DNA of 49,047 nt from the NCBI GenBank assembly GCA_022448645.1, contig JAKVBZ010000036.1, forward strand, positions 1 through 49,047, given 5' to 3'. The stretch is from Pirellulaceae bacterium. GTDB taxonomy: Bacteria > Planctomycetota > Planctomycetia > Pirellulales > Pirellulaceae. The notes beneath the pieces were generated by a model. That model saw only the letters and a list, made by a program, of their open reading frames with translations. It was not told the DNA's origin and ran no database searches. Of this stretch, positions 26,072 through 34,812 are shown one piece after another. Made by a program: the position numbers and the translations under genes. Position 1 is the first letter of the stretch. The number at the start of each line of letters is the position of its first letter.

Positions 26072-27571
26072 ATGCTTTCATTTTCTGCCGAACAATTTGC
26101 TCAGCGGGTCATTGACGCAAATCTTCTCGACGAGCGGCAATTGGAGTCTATTTGGAGCGAATTGGGAAGTCGTGAAGCTGGTGCTGAGGAATTCAAGCAA
26201 GTAGCGGTTCGTCGTGAAATGCTGACGAATTACCAGGTCGAGAAACTGATTCGTGGTGACCGGTCAGGATTCTTCTACGGCGACTATCAGACTCTTTATT
26301 TAGTCGGCACGGGAACTTTCGCCCGCGTTTACCGCGCTGTCCATCGAGCGTCGCGTGCCGTGGTGGCGCTCAAGGTACTGCGGAATCGTTTTTCGAATGA
26401 TCCGGAAGAGACAAAAAGCTTCTTGCGTGAAGGTCGTATGGGAAAGACTTTGCGACACAAGAATATTGTGCCTATTCATGAGGTGAATACGTTTGGCAAA
26501 GCTCACTATCTTGTCATGGATTTCGTCGAGGGCCGGAACTTACGTGAATTCGTGAAAGTTCGCAAGAAACTAAATCCGTCCGAAGCGATCGATTTAACCG
26601 TGCAAATCGCTGACGGATTGGACTATGCATTTGATCGAGGCATTACTCATCGAGACATGAAACTCTCCAACGTGCTCGTGTCCAGCGTGGGGACGGCACA
26701 GTTGGTCGATTTCGGTTTGGCTGCTGCGTCAGGAAAGCAATCTACGAAGGTCGAAGATCACCCCAATCCTCGTGCGATCGATTACGCCGGATTGGAACGA
26801 GCGACCGGCGTGCGCAAAGACGACAAACGCAGTGACGTCTATTTCTTGGGGTGCATGCTCTATCACATGCTTACCGGACATGCTCCGCTTCACGAAACAA
26901 AACATCGTATTCAGCGACTGAGTGTCAGCCGATTCCAGGAAGTCACTCCGATTATGCACCATGAACCGCATTTGGCACAACACTTGGTGATGGTGGTCAA
27001 GAAAGCGATGCAGCTAAACCCCAATAGCCGGTACCAGTCTCCTGGCGAGATGCGGGAAGATCTGAAGATCGCCAGCCAAAAGATGTCTCGAAGACAGGTC
27101 ACACGGAGCGATCAGGAGGTTCCTAAATCGGAAAGTTCGAGCATTGATATACAAACGGTTGTGCCGCAAACGACGGCCGCAGCCTCACATACCCTGATGC
27201 TGGTCGAATCCGATTCCGAGCTGCAGGATTTGATGAGAGAAAAACTAAAAAAACGGGGCTTTCGCGTGCTTGTCACGAGCGACCCCACACGGGCTTTGGG
27301 TCGTTTTGAGAACTCCGACGAACCTCCGGCCGATTGTGTCATTTTTAGCACGCGAGAATTGGCGAGTGACGCACTACGAGGATTCAACACATTTGGTGAA
27401 TTGAAACGTACACGCAAAATACCCGCCATTCTCCTATTGGATGAAGAACACTCGGAATGGACTGACCAGGCAAATACTTCTGTTCACCGCAACGTGGTGC
27501 AGATGCCGATCAAGTTGAGCCAACTCAAGGCACGTATTGACGAATTACTGGCGTTGACGGTCGATCCTTAG
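26072..27571 (+). CDS. Ser/Thr protein kinase (Hanks type) fused to a degenerate receiver domain
   Basis: A 499-residue soluble protein in three parts. Residues 1-68 are the N-terminal extension seen on many planctomycete kinases (AEQFAQRVIDANLLDERQLE...LTNYQVEKLI). Residues about 72-335 are a complete kinase: glycine loop GTGTFARV (79-86), Lys101 in VALKVL, Glu120, HRDMKLSN (193-200) with catalytic Asp195, and DFG (213-215). Residues about 373-495 form a response-regulator-like fold starting LMLVESDSELQDLMREKL. The phosphoacceptor Asp position reads CVIFSTREL (Ser at 426), and the conserved Lys is replaced by Met in QMPIKLSQL, so it should not be phosphorylated. There is no membrane span. 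It may bind a partner as a pseudo-receiver. Confidence 0.9.
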   Translation: MLSFSAEQFAQRVIDANLLDERQLESIWSELGSREAGAEEFKQVAVRREMLTNYQVEKLIRGDRSGFFYGDYQTLYLVGTGTFARVYRAVHRASRAVVALKVLRNRFSNDPEETKSFLREGRMGKTLRHKNIVPIHEVNTFGKAHYLVMDFVEGRNLREFVKVRKKLNPSEAIDLTVQIADGLDYAFDRGITHRDMKLSNVLVSSVGTAQLVDFGLAAASGKQSTKVEDHPNPRAIDYAGLERATGVRKDDKRSDVYFLGCMLYHMLTGHAPLHETKHRIQRLSVSRFQEVTPIMHHEPHLAQHLVMVVKKAMQLNPNSRYQSPGEMREDLKIASQKMSRRQVTRSDQEVPKSESSSIDIQTVVPQTTAAASHTLMLVESDSELQDLMREKLKKRGFRVLVTSDPTRALGRFENSDEPPADCVIFSTRELASDALRGFNTFGELKRTRKIPAILLLDEEHSEWTDQANTSVHRNVVQMPIKLSQLKARIDELLALTVDP

Positions 27572-27629
27572 TCGGTGACTCACTCCTGGCGTGTAACTGC
27601 ATTTGCTGGTTGGTGCGTGAAGCTGCATC

Positions 27630-28571
27630 ATGACGCTGTTATACTCGGATTCGATCTATCTAGAGCACGACACGGGCGCTCATCCCGAATGTGGTGAACG
27701 GCTTCGGCAGATCACCGCACGGATTACCGCAGACGGGTTAGCCGATCGTTGTACGCGTGGCGAAGTGCATCCTATCAGTGCTACGCGACTGTCGCGTGTT
27801 CATCCGACAGACTACGTGCGAGGGATCGAGGCGTTGTGTGACGCGGGCGGAGGACGCGTTGACTCGGACACGGTGGTATCTGCCCGATCGTTCGAGGCGG
27901 CTACACACGCTTCTGGCGCTGTCGCAGATGCTGTCACACGAGTGGTCCAGGGTGACGATGCAACGGCCCTCTGCCTGGTGCGGCCACCAGGACATCACGC
28001 ACTAGCGAAAACTGCCATGGGTTTCTGCCTGTTCAACCACGTGGCAGTGGGAGCTCGCGTGGCGATTACCGAATGTGAGCTGGATCGGGTACTCATCGTC
28101 GACTGGGACGTACACCATGGGAATGGGACGCAGGCGATTTTTTGGGAAGACGAACAGGTTGGGTTTCTGTCTATTCACCGTTGGCCATTTTATCCGGGAA
28201 CGGGTGCTGAGGATGAAACGGGAACCGGGCGCGGGCTAGGAACTATCAAAAATCTACCAACGCAGTTTGGAATTACACGGCAAGACTATGTAAACAAGTT
28301 CACTGCTGGGCTGGAGGGCTTCGCAGCTCAAATCCGGCCGGAACTCATGATCCTCAGTGCCGGGTTCGATAGTCATCGTATGGATCCGATTGGCTCTTTG
28401 GGTCTGGAAAGTGAAGACTTTCAGATTCTAACGCAAGCGGTGATGCAAGTGGCAAATGCACATGCCGGTGGCAAACTGGTAAGTGTTTTGGAAGGTGGTT
28501 ATCATACGACGGCGCTTGCCGAATCGGTCGCGATTCATTTGCGGGAGTTGCTGGCATCTTCATCACAGTGA
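27630..28571 (+). CDS. Histone deacetylase-family protein (class II-like / acetoin utilisation type)
   Basis: A 313-residue zinc-dependent deacetylase of the arginase/HDAC fold. The active site is intact: RPPGHHA gives the two catalytic His near 122-123, VDWDVHHGNG the Asp160 and His162 zinc ligands, and SAGFDSHRMD the third ligand Asp247. LEGGYHTTAL near 290 holds the Tyr that polarises the acetyl group. Bacterial members deacetylate acetyl-lysine, acetylpolyamines or similar amides; the true substrate is not predictable here. Start ATG 27630. The gene follows the kinase by 58 nt on the same strand, so the two may be cotranscribed. A short weak hairpin (GTGTTT ... AAACAC) lies just after the stop. 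Confidence 0.93.
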   Translation: MTLLYSDSIYLEHDTGAHPECGERLRQITARITADGLADRCTRGEVHPISATRLSRVHPTDYVRGIEALCDAGGGRVDSDTVVSARSFEAATHASGAVADAVTRVVQGDDATALCLVRPPGHHALAKTAMGFCLFNHVAVGARVAITECELDRVLIVDWDVHHGNGTQAIFWEDEQVGFLSIHRWPFYPGTGAEDETGTGRGLGTIKNLPTQFGITRQDYVNKFTAGLEGFAAQIRPELMILSAGFDSHRMDPIGSLGLESEDFQILTQAVMQVANAHAGGKLVSVLEGGYHTTALAESVAIHLRELLASSSQ

Positions 28572-28688
28572 GTGTTTACTGGAAAAAACACGGAGTGACG
28601 GGAAAGATTGGACCTTTAACAGCTAGGCAATGTCAGAAAGTCAGCTGAGAGAACAACTCATAGCTTGATTGGCTCCACTCGCTTGGCA

Positions 28689-31600
28689 TCATCGTTTTCC
28701 CTGGATCGAGGCGGCAATTTGCCGTCGACGGTGATGATCAGTTCGGGTAATGTCCCGCCGTAACGCATTGCTTACTTGCACTTGCTGGTCTGCTGTAAGC
28801 TGCTGGTCCAGGATGCGTATCTTGTTGGCTTGAAGCGCTGCGGCAGGGCGCCCGTCTACCAACGCAATGCGGTGAGTTGGTCCGGAAGGCACACGATCGT
28901 GTCTTGTGATGATGCCTAGTAGGTTCAGTGGATCGGCTGCAGACAGCACGATTGTTTCTTGCTTAGGCTCTTGGTCACGCGTGGAGCGCAACATGCGAAC
29001 GGTCTCGCTAGTCGCAAATTGTTCACCACCTACCTCTGCCACGAATCGACCTCCCCGAATCTCGCCACGTGCTTCCAGACGTCGGTAGCACCTCAGCAGT
29101 CGATACCACGGTGGCGCTCCTGGCTCACGCTGCAATAGGTCGCGAAACACGACTCCCCAGCGATTTAAAAGTTGCCAACACCAGGCCATGGTGACTTCTT
29201 CCTCATCTAATGAAATGTCGGTAGCGGGCCGCCACAACGACCAGCGACCCGCCGATCCTTGTTCTCCTCTTCGGCGACCGAATCGCCGACTCCGTTGCTT
29301 TGTGCGTTTGTCCGTAAAGAGTGTGCGCAAACCGGCGTATCGGTCCGACGTGACGTGGCCGCGCGTGATTAACTCGCCTAACACCTCGTTCAATTGAGTG
29401 GAGGACATCATTCCTTCACGGGCTAGGTCTGAGGCGAACATAGCGCCGTTGGCGTTTAATAATTGCACCACCAACTGACCCGGACTAGAGAGTTCCATCG
29501 GGGCAGACTCGTCCATCGTGAATTGGGACAATAACCAATCTCGGTCTTCTCGCAGCCAGATAGATATGGGGGCGGCACGCGTCAACGAAGCCATCGGACG
29601 GCTCTTGCTCGCATCGCGTGCGGGCGGAAACAGCCTGCCCCAAGCGACTTCTCCCTCCAAACACAGTTCATCCAGCCAACTGGGCTCATAGTCAGCGACG
29701 CGAGCCGGCAAAAGGTCCCTTTCCCAACAGACGGCGGGTAAGTCGATTCCTTGAAGCCGACTGATCGCGTCGAAAACTGCATGACTGCCGGTGGCTCGAG
29801 GCCGTGAACCTGTTCCATGATGCGATAGTAAGAACCGCAGGAACGTTTCGACGGGAACGGGCTCAATTTCTTTTCGCAGTCCCTGGATCGTCAAACGGTG
29901 AATCCGAGCCAGCAAGCGGCGATGGCACCATTGAAGTGAATCTTGCGAGGAAGTACTTGATGACGAACTTGGTTTTGGCGTATTGGCTTCATCGGGATCT
30001 TCTTGTAGGTCCTGCTCGAATTGTCCTCGCAAGACTACTCCGTCCCCTTCTAGAGATTCCAATGTAGCGAATGCTTGGGTCACGCTTATGGACAACTGGT
30101 GCGCTACTCGCTCGGCCGTCGTGGGTCCGCACTCTTCCATCATGCCTCGCACCATTTCGCAGCGAGCTTCGATGGCTGTCCACTCTGTGCGGATTCCACG
30201 TGGAGCAGAAAGCATGGGATCCATCGAGGCATCGGGAAACGCGGCCAGCGCGGCGGACAGACGTTCCGCAGGCACATACGCTTTTGCATGGTTGGACAAC
30301 TTCGTCGATGTTGCGCGACCGGTTTGCAAAAGTTCATCCAGCCAGGGTTGCCAGGCCGGATCGATTTCGTCGACGGACAGTACAATATGAGTTAATAGCA
30401 CGTCATGCAGTTCATCAGCATTGCGTACGAGTGGTTTCGCCTGTTGGCGTACTTGTTCGATGGCTACCGGATCCAGCCATGCTAGATCTGTCATTTCATC
30501 CACAGTAACCGAGCGTCGCTGCGTAACAGCCCGCGCCCGTCGTTCTTGGAGCTCACCTCCGTCCAAGAAAGCGTAGACGTTGGCGTTTAGCAGTTCGTAC
30601 GAAAAGGGGGACGGCTCACGGGTGTCGCGCGCCAAGAACGTGATGTCGCCACGTTCGACGCGCCCCAGTACCTCCAACAACCCGTCGACGTCCAGCGTTT
30701 CGTGTTGGCAATCGTACATGGTCTGCTGAACGAGCGGATGGTCCGGAATCTCATGAGGCCCCGAATGTTCTTCCTGGCAGCCGGTCAGTTTGGGAAAAAC
30801 GGCCGACAGCAAGTCGTCGGCACGAAATCGTTGTAGCGCGGGTGGAACTTTTTTTCCTTGGCGCATGCGATCTACTTGGAGTGCCCGTGTGACGTTCCAT
30901 CTCCAACGCATAGGAAACATCGGGTGGAACAGCAATGCTTGTTCCACCAGAGGTCGAACATTCTGCTGGTTCAGCATGGGAAACAAGCTTTCGATGGCGA
31001 AACTATGCTGCGGTCCTAGCGAAAGAATGAAGCCGTTGTCATCGGCTGTCACCTGCAGTTCGAAATCGAACGAGACACAAAACCGTTTTCGCATGGCGAG
31101 CGCCCAGGCGCGACAGATGTCAGCTCCAAACGGTGCATGAACGACTAGTTGCATCCCTCCGGTTTCGTCAAAAAATCGTTCGAACACCACTTGATGCTGA
31201 GTCGGTACGACTCCTACGGCCGCATACTGGGCAGCGACGTAGTGGACGGCTTGCCGAGCTGCATCCTGCGTACAGCCGATACTTTCCTCCAGCCAGTTTA
31301 TGGTATGAGCGACCTCATTTTCTTTTAGTTGTTTTTCCAGCTCAGCCCGCATGTCAGAGACTTCACTCGACAGTTCGAGTGTGCGCCCGGGTGCTTCTCC
31401 GCGCCAGAACGGTACGGTGGGTGGGGCTCCATGGGCGTCTGTGACCGTTACCTCACCACCGCGCACGTGTTGGATGCGCCATGATGTGTTGCCAAGGAGG
31501 AAGATGTCTCCGATGCTGCTTTCCAAGGCGAAATCTTCATCCAACGATCCGACAACCGTGCCTTCGGTCTCGGTGACCACACGAAAGGCACCGATTTCGG

Positions 31601-33161
31601 GGATCGCACCACCGTTGCAGGTGGCGATGATGCGAGCTGCTGGCCGAGCCTTCAATCGTTGTCCGACGCGATCATAGTGGACCAGTGCCCGGCTACGCCC
31701 TTGTTTGCTAGTGATGCCTTCGGACAGGAACTCCAAGACACGATCAAACTCCGTCCGTTGAAGTGTTTTAAATGGATCGGCTTGGCGGATTGAGTCAAAC
31801 AACGAGTCGGCGTCCCAATCACGCCCCACAAGTTCGGCGACGATCTGTTGTGCCAAAATATCGACCGGTGCGACTGGCATGCGGTGAGTGTCGAGCCGAC
31901 CTGCGCGAACAGCTCGCAGCAGTGCCATCGCCTCCAGCAATTCGTCGCGACTGAGAGCAAATAATCTTCCCTTGGGGATCAATCCCAGGGCGTGCCCAGA
32001 ACGGCCGATGCGCTGTAGCAGCGCAGCGATCGATCGAGGCGAACCGATCTGAATGACCAGATCGATGTAACCGATGTCGATGCCAAGTTCCAAAGAAGCA
32101 GTTGCTACAACAGCTTTCAATTCGCCCGCCTTCAAGCGCCGTTCAGTATCCAGGCGAATGTCAGCGGATAACGATCCATGGTGACTGGAGACCACTTCAT
32201 CACCCAGCAACTCGGTCAACCAGTGGGTCACCCTCTCGGCCAGACGCCGTGTATTCACAAAAATCAGCGTGCTGCGATGTGAACGAATGAGCTCAACGAT
32301 TTGCTGGTTTACACTTTGCCACTGGTCGATGCTGCAAACCGCGCCCAGTTCGCCGTCCGGGATTTCGATGCCTAGGTCAAGCTCGCGCACGTGTCCTGCG
32401 TCTACAATATGGCATGACCGAGCTGGCTGCGATGTGTCCCGGTTGCCATCCAATGTGGACGGGTCCTGGTTCTCGTCCACATTCGCGAGTCCATCGGACG
32501 GAGGTTGTTGTCCCACCAAGAACTGTGCAATTCGTTCAATCGGTTTTTGGGTAGCAGACAGCCCGATTCTTTGTAGTGGTCGGGCTGTTAGAGCTTCCAG
32601 GCGTTCGATCGACAGTGAAAGATGGGATCCCCTTTTGTCTCTTGCGAGGGCGTGGATCTCATCTACGATGATCGTGTTAGCGTCTTCCAGCGACTCTCGT
32701 CCTCGGCGACTCGTTAGCATCAAATAGAGTGATTCCGGAGTGGTCACGAGTATGTGGGGTGGATGGCGCACCAGCGCTGCGCGCTGTGATGCAGAAGTGT
32801 CTCCGGTACGTAGTCCGACCTGGATATCTGGTCGTGGCCAACCAGCATCCACCGCGCCAGCTGCAATCTGATCCAGCGGTTCTTTCAGATTACGATGCAT
32901 GTCGTTGGACAATGCTCGTAGTGGAGAGACGTAGACAATATGCGTCTTTTGTTTTAGAGACTGATCGAGTTCTAAGCGAAGAAGCCGATCGATACATGCC
33001 AAGAAGGCTGCCAAAGTTTTGCCGTTGCCTGTGGGCGCAGCGATGAGTGTATTGTTCCCTGCCAGGATCGGCGGCCACCCTTCGGACTGAGCCCGAGTTG
33101 GAGTACGGAACCTTTGTTGAAACCAATCTAGGACAACTGGATGAAACTCAGGCAGCGACAT
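28689..33161 (-). CDS. lhr: Lhr-type large DEAD/DEAH helicase
   Basis: A 1490-residue superfamily 2 helicase of the Lhr group (E. coli Lhr is similar in length). Helicase motifs are in order. The Q-like PTRAQ is at 21-25. Motif I is APTGNGKT at 42-49, with Asn in place of the usual Ser. RALSNDM follows. Motif II DEIH is at 167-170, motif III SAT near 202, and motif VI LQRIGRSGH near 385. The central region contains the winged-helix and beta-barrel parts of Lhr-Core. The long C-terminal half, ending in TRAAPISIWLREDRD, LVVQLLNANGAMFAS and RLEARGEIRGGRF, fits the Lhr C-terminal domain. Lhr proteins unwind RNA-DNA and branched DNA and appear in repair of damaged DNA. No partner nuclease gene is adjacent. 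Confidence 0.92.
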   Translation of the reverse strand: MSLPEFHPVVLDWFQQRFRTPTRAQSEGWPPILAGNNTLIAAPTGNGKTLAAFLACIDRLLRLELDQSLKQKTHIVYVSPLRALSNDMHRNLKEPLDQIAAGAVDAGWPRPDIQVGLRTGDTSASQRAALVRHPPHILVTTPESLYLMLTSRRGRESLEDANTIIVDEIHALARDKRGSHLSLSIERLEALTARPLQRIGLSATQKPIERIAQFLVGQQPPSDGLANVDENQDPSTLDGNRDTSQPARSCHIVDAGHVRELDLGIEIPDGELGAVCSIDQWQSVNQQIVELIRSHRSTLIFVNTRRLAERVTHWLTELLGDEVVSSHHGSLSADIRLDTERRLKAGELKAVVATASLELGIDIGYIDLVIQIGSPRSIAALLQRIGRSGHALGLIPKGRLFALSRDELLEAMALLRAVRAGRLDTHRMPVAPVDILAQQIVAELVGRDWDADSLFDSIRQADPFKTLQRTEFDRVLEFLSEGITSKQGRSRALVHYDRVGQRLKARPAARIIATCNGGAIPEIGAFRVVTETEGTVVGSLDEDFALESSIGDIFLLGNTSWRIQHVRGGEVTVTDAHGAPPTVPFWRGEAPGRTLELSSEVSDMRAELEKQLKENEVAHTINWLEESIGCTQDAARQAVHYVAAQYAAVGVVPTQHQVVFERFFDETGGMQLVVHAPFGADICRAWALAMRKRFCVSFDFELQVTADDNGFILSLGPQHSFAIESLFPMLNQQNVRPLVEQALLFHPMFPMRWRWNVTRALQVDRMRQGKKVPPALQRFRADDLLSAVFPKLTGCQEEHSGPHEIPDHPLVQQTMYDCQHETLDVDGLLEVLGRVERGDITFLARDTREPSPFSYELLNANVYAFLDGGELQERRARAVTQRRSVTVDEMTDLAWLDPVAIEQVRQQAKPLVRNADELHDVLLTHIVLSVDEIDPAWQPWLDELLQTGRATSTKLSNHAKAYVPAERLSAALAAFPDASMDPMLSAPRGIRTEWTAIEARCEMVRGMMEECGPTTAERVAHQLSISVTQAFATLESLEGDGVVLRGQFEQDLQEDPDEANTPKPSSSSSTSSQDSLQWCHRRLLARIHRLTIQGLRKEIEPVPVETFLRFLLSHHGTGSRPRATGSHAVFDAISRLQGIDLPAVCWERDLLPARVADYEPSWLDELCLEGEVAWGRLFPPARDASKSRPMASLTRAAPISIWLREDRDWLLSQFTMDESAPMELSSPGQLVVQLLNANGAMFASDLAREGMMSSTQLNEVLGELITRGHVTSDRYAGLRTLFTDKRTKQRSRRFGRRRGEQGSAGRWSLWRPATDISLDEEEVTMAWCWQLLNRWGVVFRDLLQREPGAPPWYRLLRCYRRLEARGEIRGGRFVAEVGGEQFATSETVRMLRSTRDQEPKQETIVLSAADPLNLLGIITRHDRVPSGPTHRIALVDGRPAAALQANKIRILDQQLTADQQVQVSNALRRDITRTDHHRRRQIAASIQGKR

Positions 33162-33214
33162 CGTTTTCCTTCCGTTGGCGTCGTTTTTGGTACAGCCTGG
33201 AATCTGGGAAATAG

Positions 33215-33955
33215 CTATTGCTTCCAGCTGTTCGCGAGGAATTCCGTATAGTCAGCAATGTCGTATTCGTGTGACAGATTACGGCCGTCGCCGTCACGGT
33301 CATCGCCACCGACGGAAATCCGATCCGTGTAGTGTCGAATGGTGGGCATCATTTCGACGACTAACCCCTGTTTGTCACTGGCGGCGTCGTACGCCATGGT
33401 GGCCAGACGTATGTTGACACCTCGCTGGATACTGACGAGCACTAAATCTGCCCATTGAAAGTTTTTGTAGAATACTTCATTAAACGTGTCACGATCCACA
33501 CCCTGTTGACCACCGGTCGTTTTCCAGTGGTACAGGTCATACCATGCGGGGCGGAACATTCCAGACAAGTAAGCGGTGGCTAAACGGCAGCGATGGAACA
33601 TTGAAAAATCGTAGAGTCGCTCGCAGCCTCCTGAGATCCCGATCCCATCGATCTGTTTGAAATGAACTAGCAGCGCGTCATCCATCATGCGCACAAAGCG
33701 TTCTTTTATCGAATCGACAGAATTTTCTGTCTCGGTGTCGCGCAAATCCGAAGGTGGACCTTCGATGACAATGGTTTTTCCGGGCGTTACGACGGGTGTG
33801 AGCGCCGCGCGGAGCCCCGCTAGTGAATCGTTTTCAGGAGGATAGGCTGATTTCGTGTTTGCCCCCCAGGCAGCGTGAGGCGCGCCGACTGTTCGGACCG
33901 CGATCAAGAAAATCAAACAAGCAAAATGGAACGTGCGGCCTCTCAAGCAATGCAT
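33215..33955 (-). CDS. Exported hypothetical protein
   Basis: A 246-residue protein with an N-terminal signal peptide (MHCLRGRTFHFACLIFLIAV, Ala-rich cleavage region GAPHAAWGA). The mature part has IVIEGPPSDLRD, then SIKERFVRMMDDALLVHFKQIDGIGISGG, and FNEVFYKNFQWADLVLVSIQRGVNIRLATMAYD. The last segment, TDRISVGGDDRDGDGRNLSHEYDIADY, is Asp-rich and could bind calcium. No known family is recognised. ATG 33955 has GGAG about 11 nt upstream; the GTG at 33973 in the same frame is less likely. A well-matched promoter lies at 34066-34094. Gene overlap with lhr is absent (53 nt gap), but cotranscription with lhr is possible. Confidence 0.75.
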   Translation of the reverse strand: MHCLRGRTFHFACLIFLIAVRTVGAPHAAWGANTKSAYPPENDSLAGLRAALTPVVTPGKTIVIEGPPSDLRDTETENSVDSIKERFVRMMDDALLVHFKQIDGIGISGGCERLYDFSMFHRCRLATAYLSGMFRPAWYDLYHWKTTGGQQGVDRDTFNEVFYKNFQWADLVLVSIQRGVNIRLATMAYDAASDKQGLVVEMMPTIRHYTDRISVGGDDRDGDGRNLSHEYDIADYTEFLANSWKQ

Positions 33956-33973
33956 TGTCAGGGTTCTCCGCAC

Positions 33974-34267
33974 TAGGACAGATGATTGAGTTCAGGTTCA
34001 CCAATGTTCCTCCGTGACACGGTCTTATCTTCCCGTCTGAATTTAGCATCCGTATGACTGCGCCGATTATCAAGCATTCATGAGCCTCCGTCAATTCGTC
34101 GAACGCGTTGTTGAATAGGTAGGTTCGGACCCATTGCGATGGGATGAAATGAATCGGCGAATTCGACCCACCATTTCACACCGCTACAGCAATCAGTCAT
34201 TGTCGGCTCGGATTAATTGCTTTTTCCGCGTCGGCCAAGTTATGTTTCTCCGGATCTCAGAAAGCGA
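33974..34267. other. Intergenic region between exported hypothetical and pseudogene
   Basis: It holds the promoter at 34066-34094 and otherwise no gene I can support. The minus frame 33834-34094 overlaps the start of the exported gene and is not protein-like. Confidence 0.4.
34066..34094 (-). promoter_or_regulatory. Sigma70-type promoter for the exported hypothetical gene
   Basis: On the minus strand TTGACG (34089-34094) is followed after exactly 17 nt by GATAAT (34066-34071). These differ from TTGACA and TATAAT by one and two bases. The transcript start would be near 34059, giving a leader of about 100 nt before the ATG at 33955. Confidence 0.55.
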
Positions 34268-34674
34268 TCATATCGGACCGGAGGAGTTGTCCTGTCGCTG
34301 AATATCTTGCGCGTGTCTAAAATACGATGGGAGTAAGAAAGGGAGGGTCATTAACAAAAAGCCTCCGTCTCTTTTTGTATTACTCAAGTCTTGGCTCAAA
34401 AACGAATCACGTCCTAAGACACACTGAACTCCATTGACCTCGACGGTCACCTTGGCACCGCGCAGCGCGTTTCTGACCGGATCGCGAATTTCTGTGACGC
34501 CCAGGAGTTTCAATGTGGCCGTCGTCCCGTCGGTCAGTGTTACCTCGCGAAATTCTCCATATCAAGATCGACTGAACGGAAGAGGGCGTCCCATTGCGTT
34601 TCATCGCTGCTGATGGTTGGCTGGATCAGGATCACCAGATAACAAAAGATAGCTGTGACGCATTGCCATTTCAT
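34268..34674 (-). pseudogene. Frameshifted, truncated secreted protein
   Basis: The minus strand from ATG 34674 reads MKWQCVTAIFCYLVILIQ, a clear signal peptide, then SSDETQWDALFRSVDLDME, and stops (TAA) just after. In the adjacent frame the sequence continues at once as FREVTLTDGTTATLKLLGV and VRNALRGAKVTVEVNGVQC, preceded in that frame by a TGA. A one-base shift near 34553-34560 joins the two into one plausible protein. The continuing part resembles an N-terminal domain that, in planctomycetes, precedes M23-type peptidases; this comparison is from memory. Natural sequence ends near 34390, where an A/T-rich inverted repeat lies, so the 3' part has also been lost. The frameshift is directly visible; the family is uncertain. 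Confidence 0.6.
34354..34378. repeat. A/T-rich inverted repeat (hairpin) near the pseudogene end
   Basis: ACAAAAAG (34354-34361) and CTTTTTGT (34371-34378) are perfect 8-nt inverted arms with a 9-nt loop. It sits where the pseudogene loses protein-like sequence. It could be a weak bidirectional terminator or a junction mark. Confidence 0.45.
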
Positions 34675-34812
34675 GGTGCGAATTCCAAGAGCGTAGAGAA
34701 TGGTTTCGAAAACGCTCATCCTTATCTGTATTGAGTGTGCTTTTAGAAACCGTTTGGTACAACCCGGCCGTTGGTGTCTTTCTAAAGCGTGCGAAACATC
34801 CGTGTCTCATTC

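Noticed and set aside
33834..34094. 86-residue minus frame
   Set aside because: It overlaps the promoter and signal peptide of the exported hypothetical in another frame, and its Cys/Arg content is not protein-like.
34120..34140. CCATTGCGATGGG shared with 48317-48330, suggesting a repeated element
   Set aside because: The match is about 13 nt and flanks do not align, so it is likely chance.
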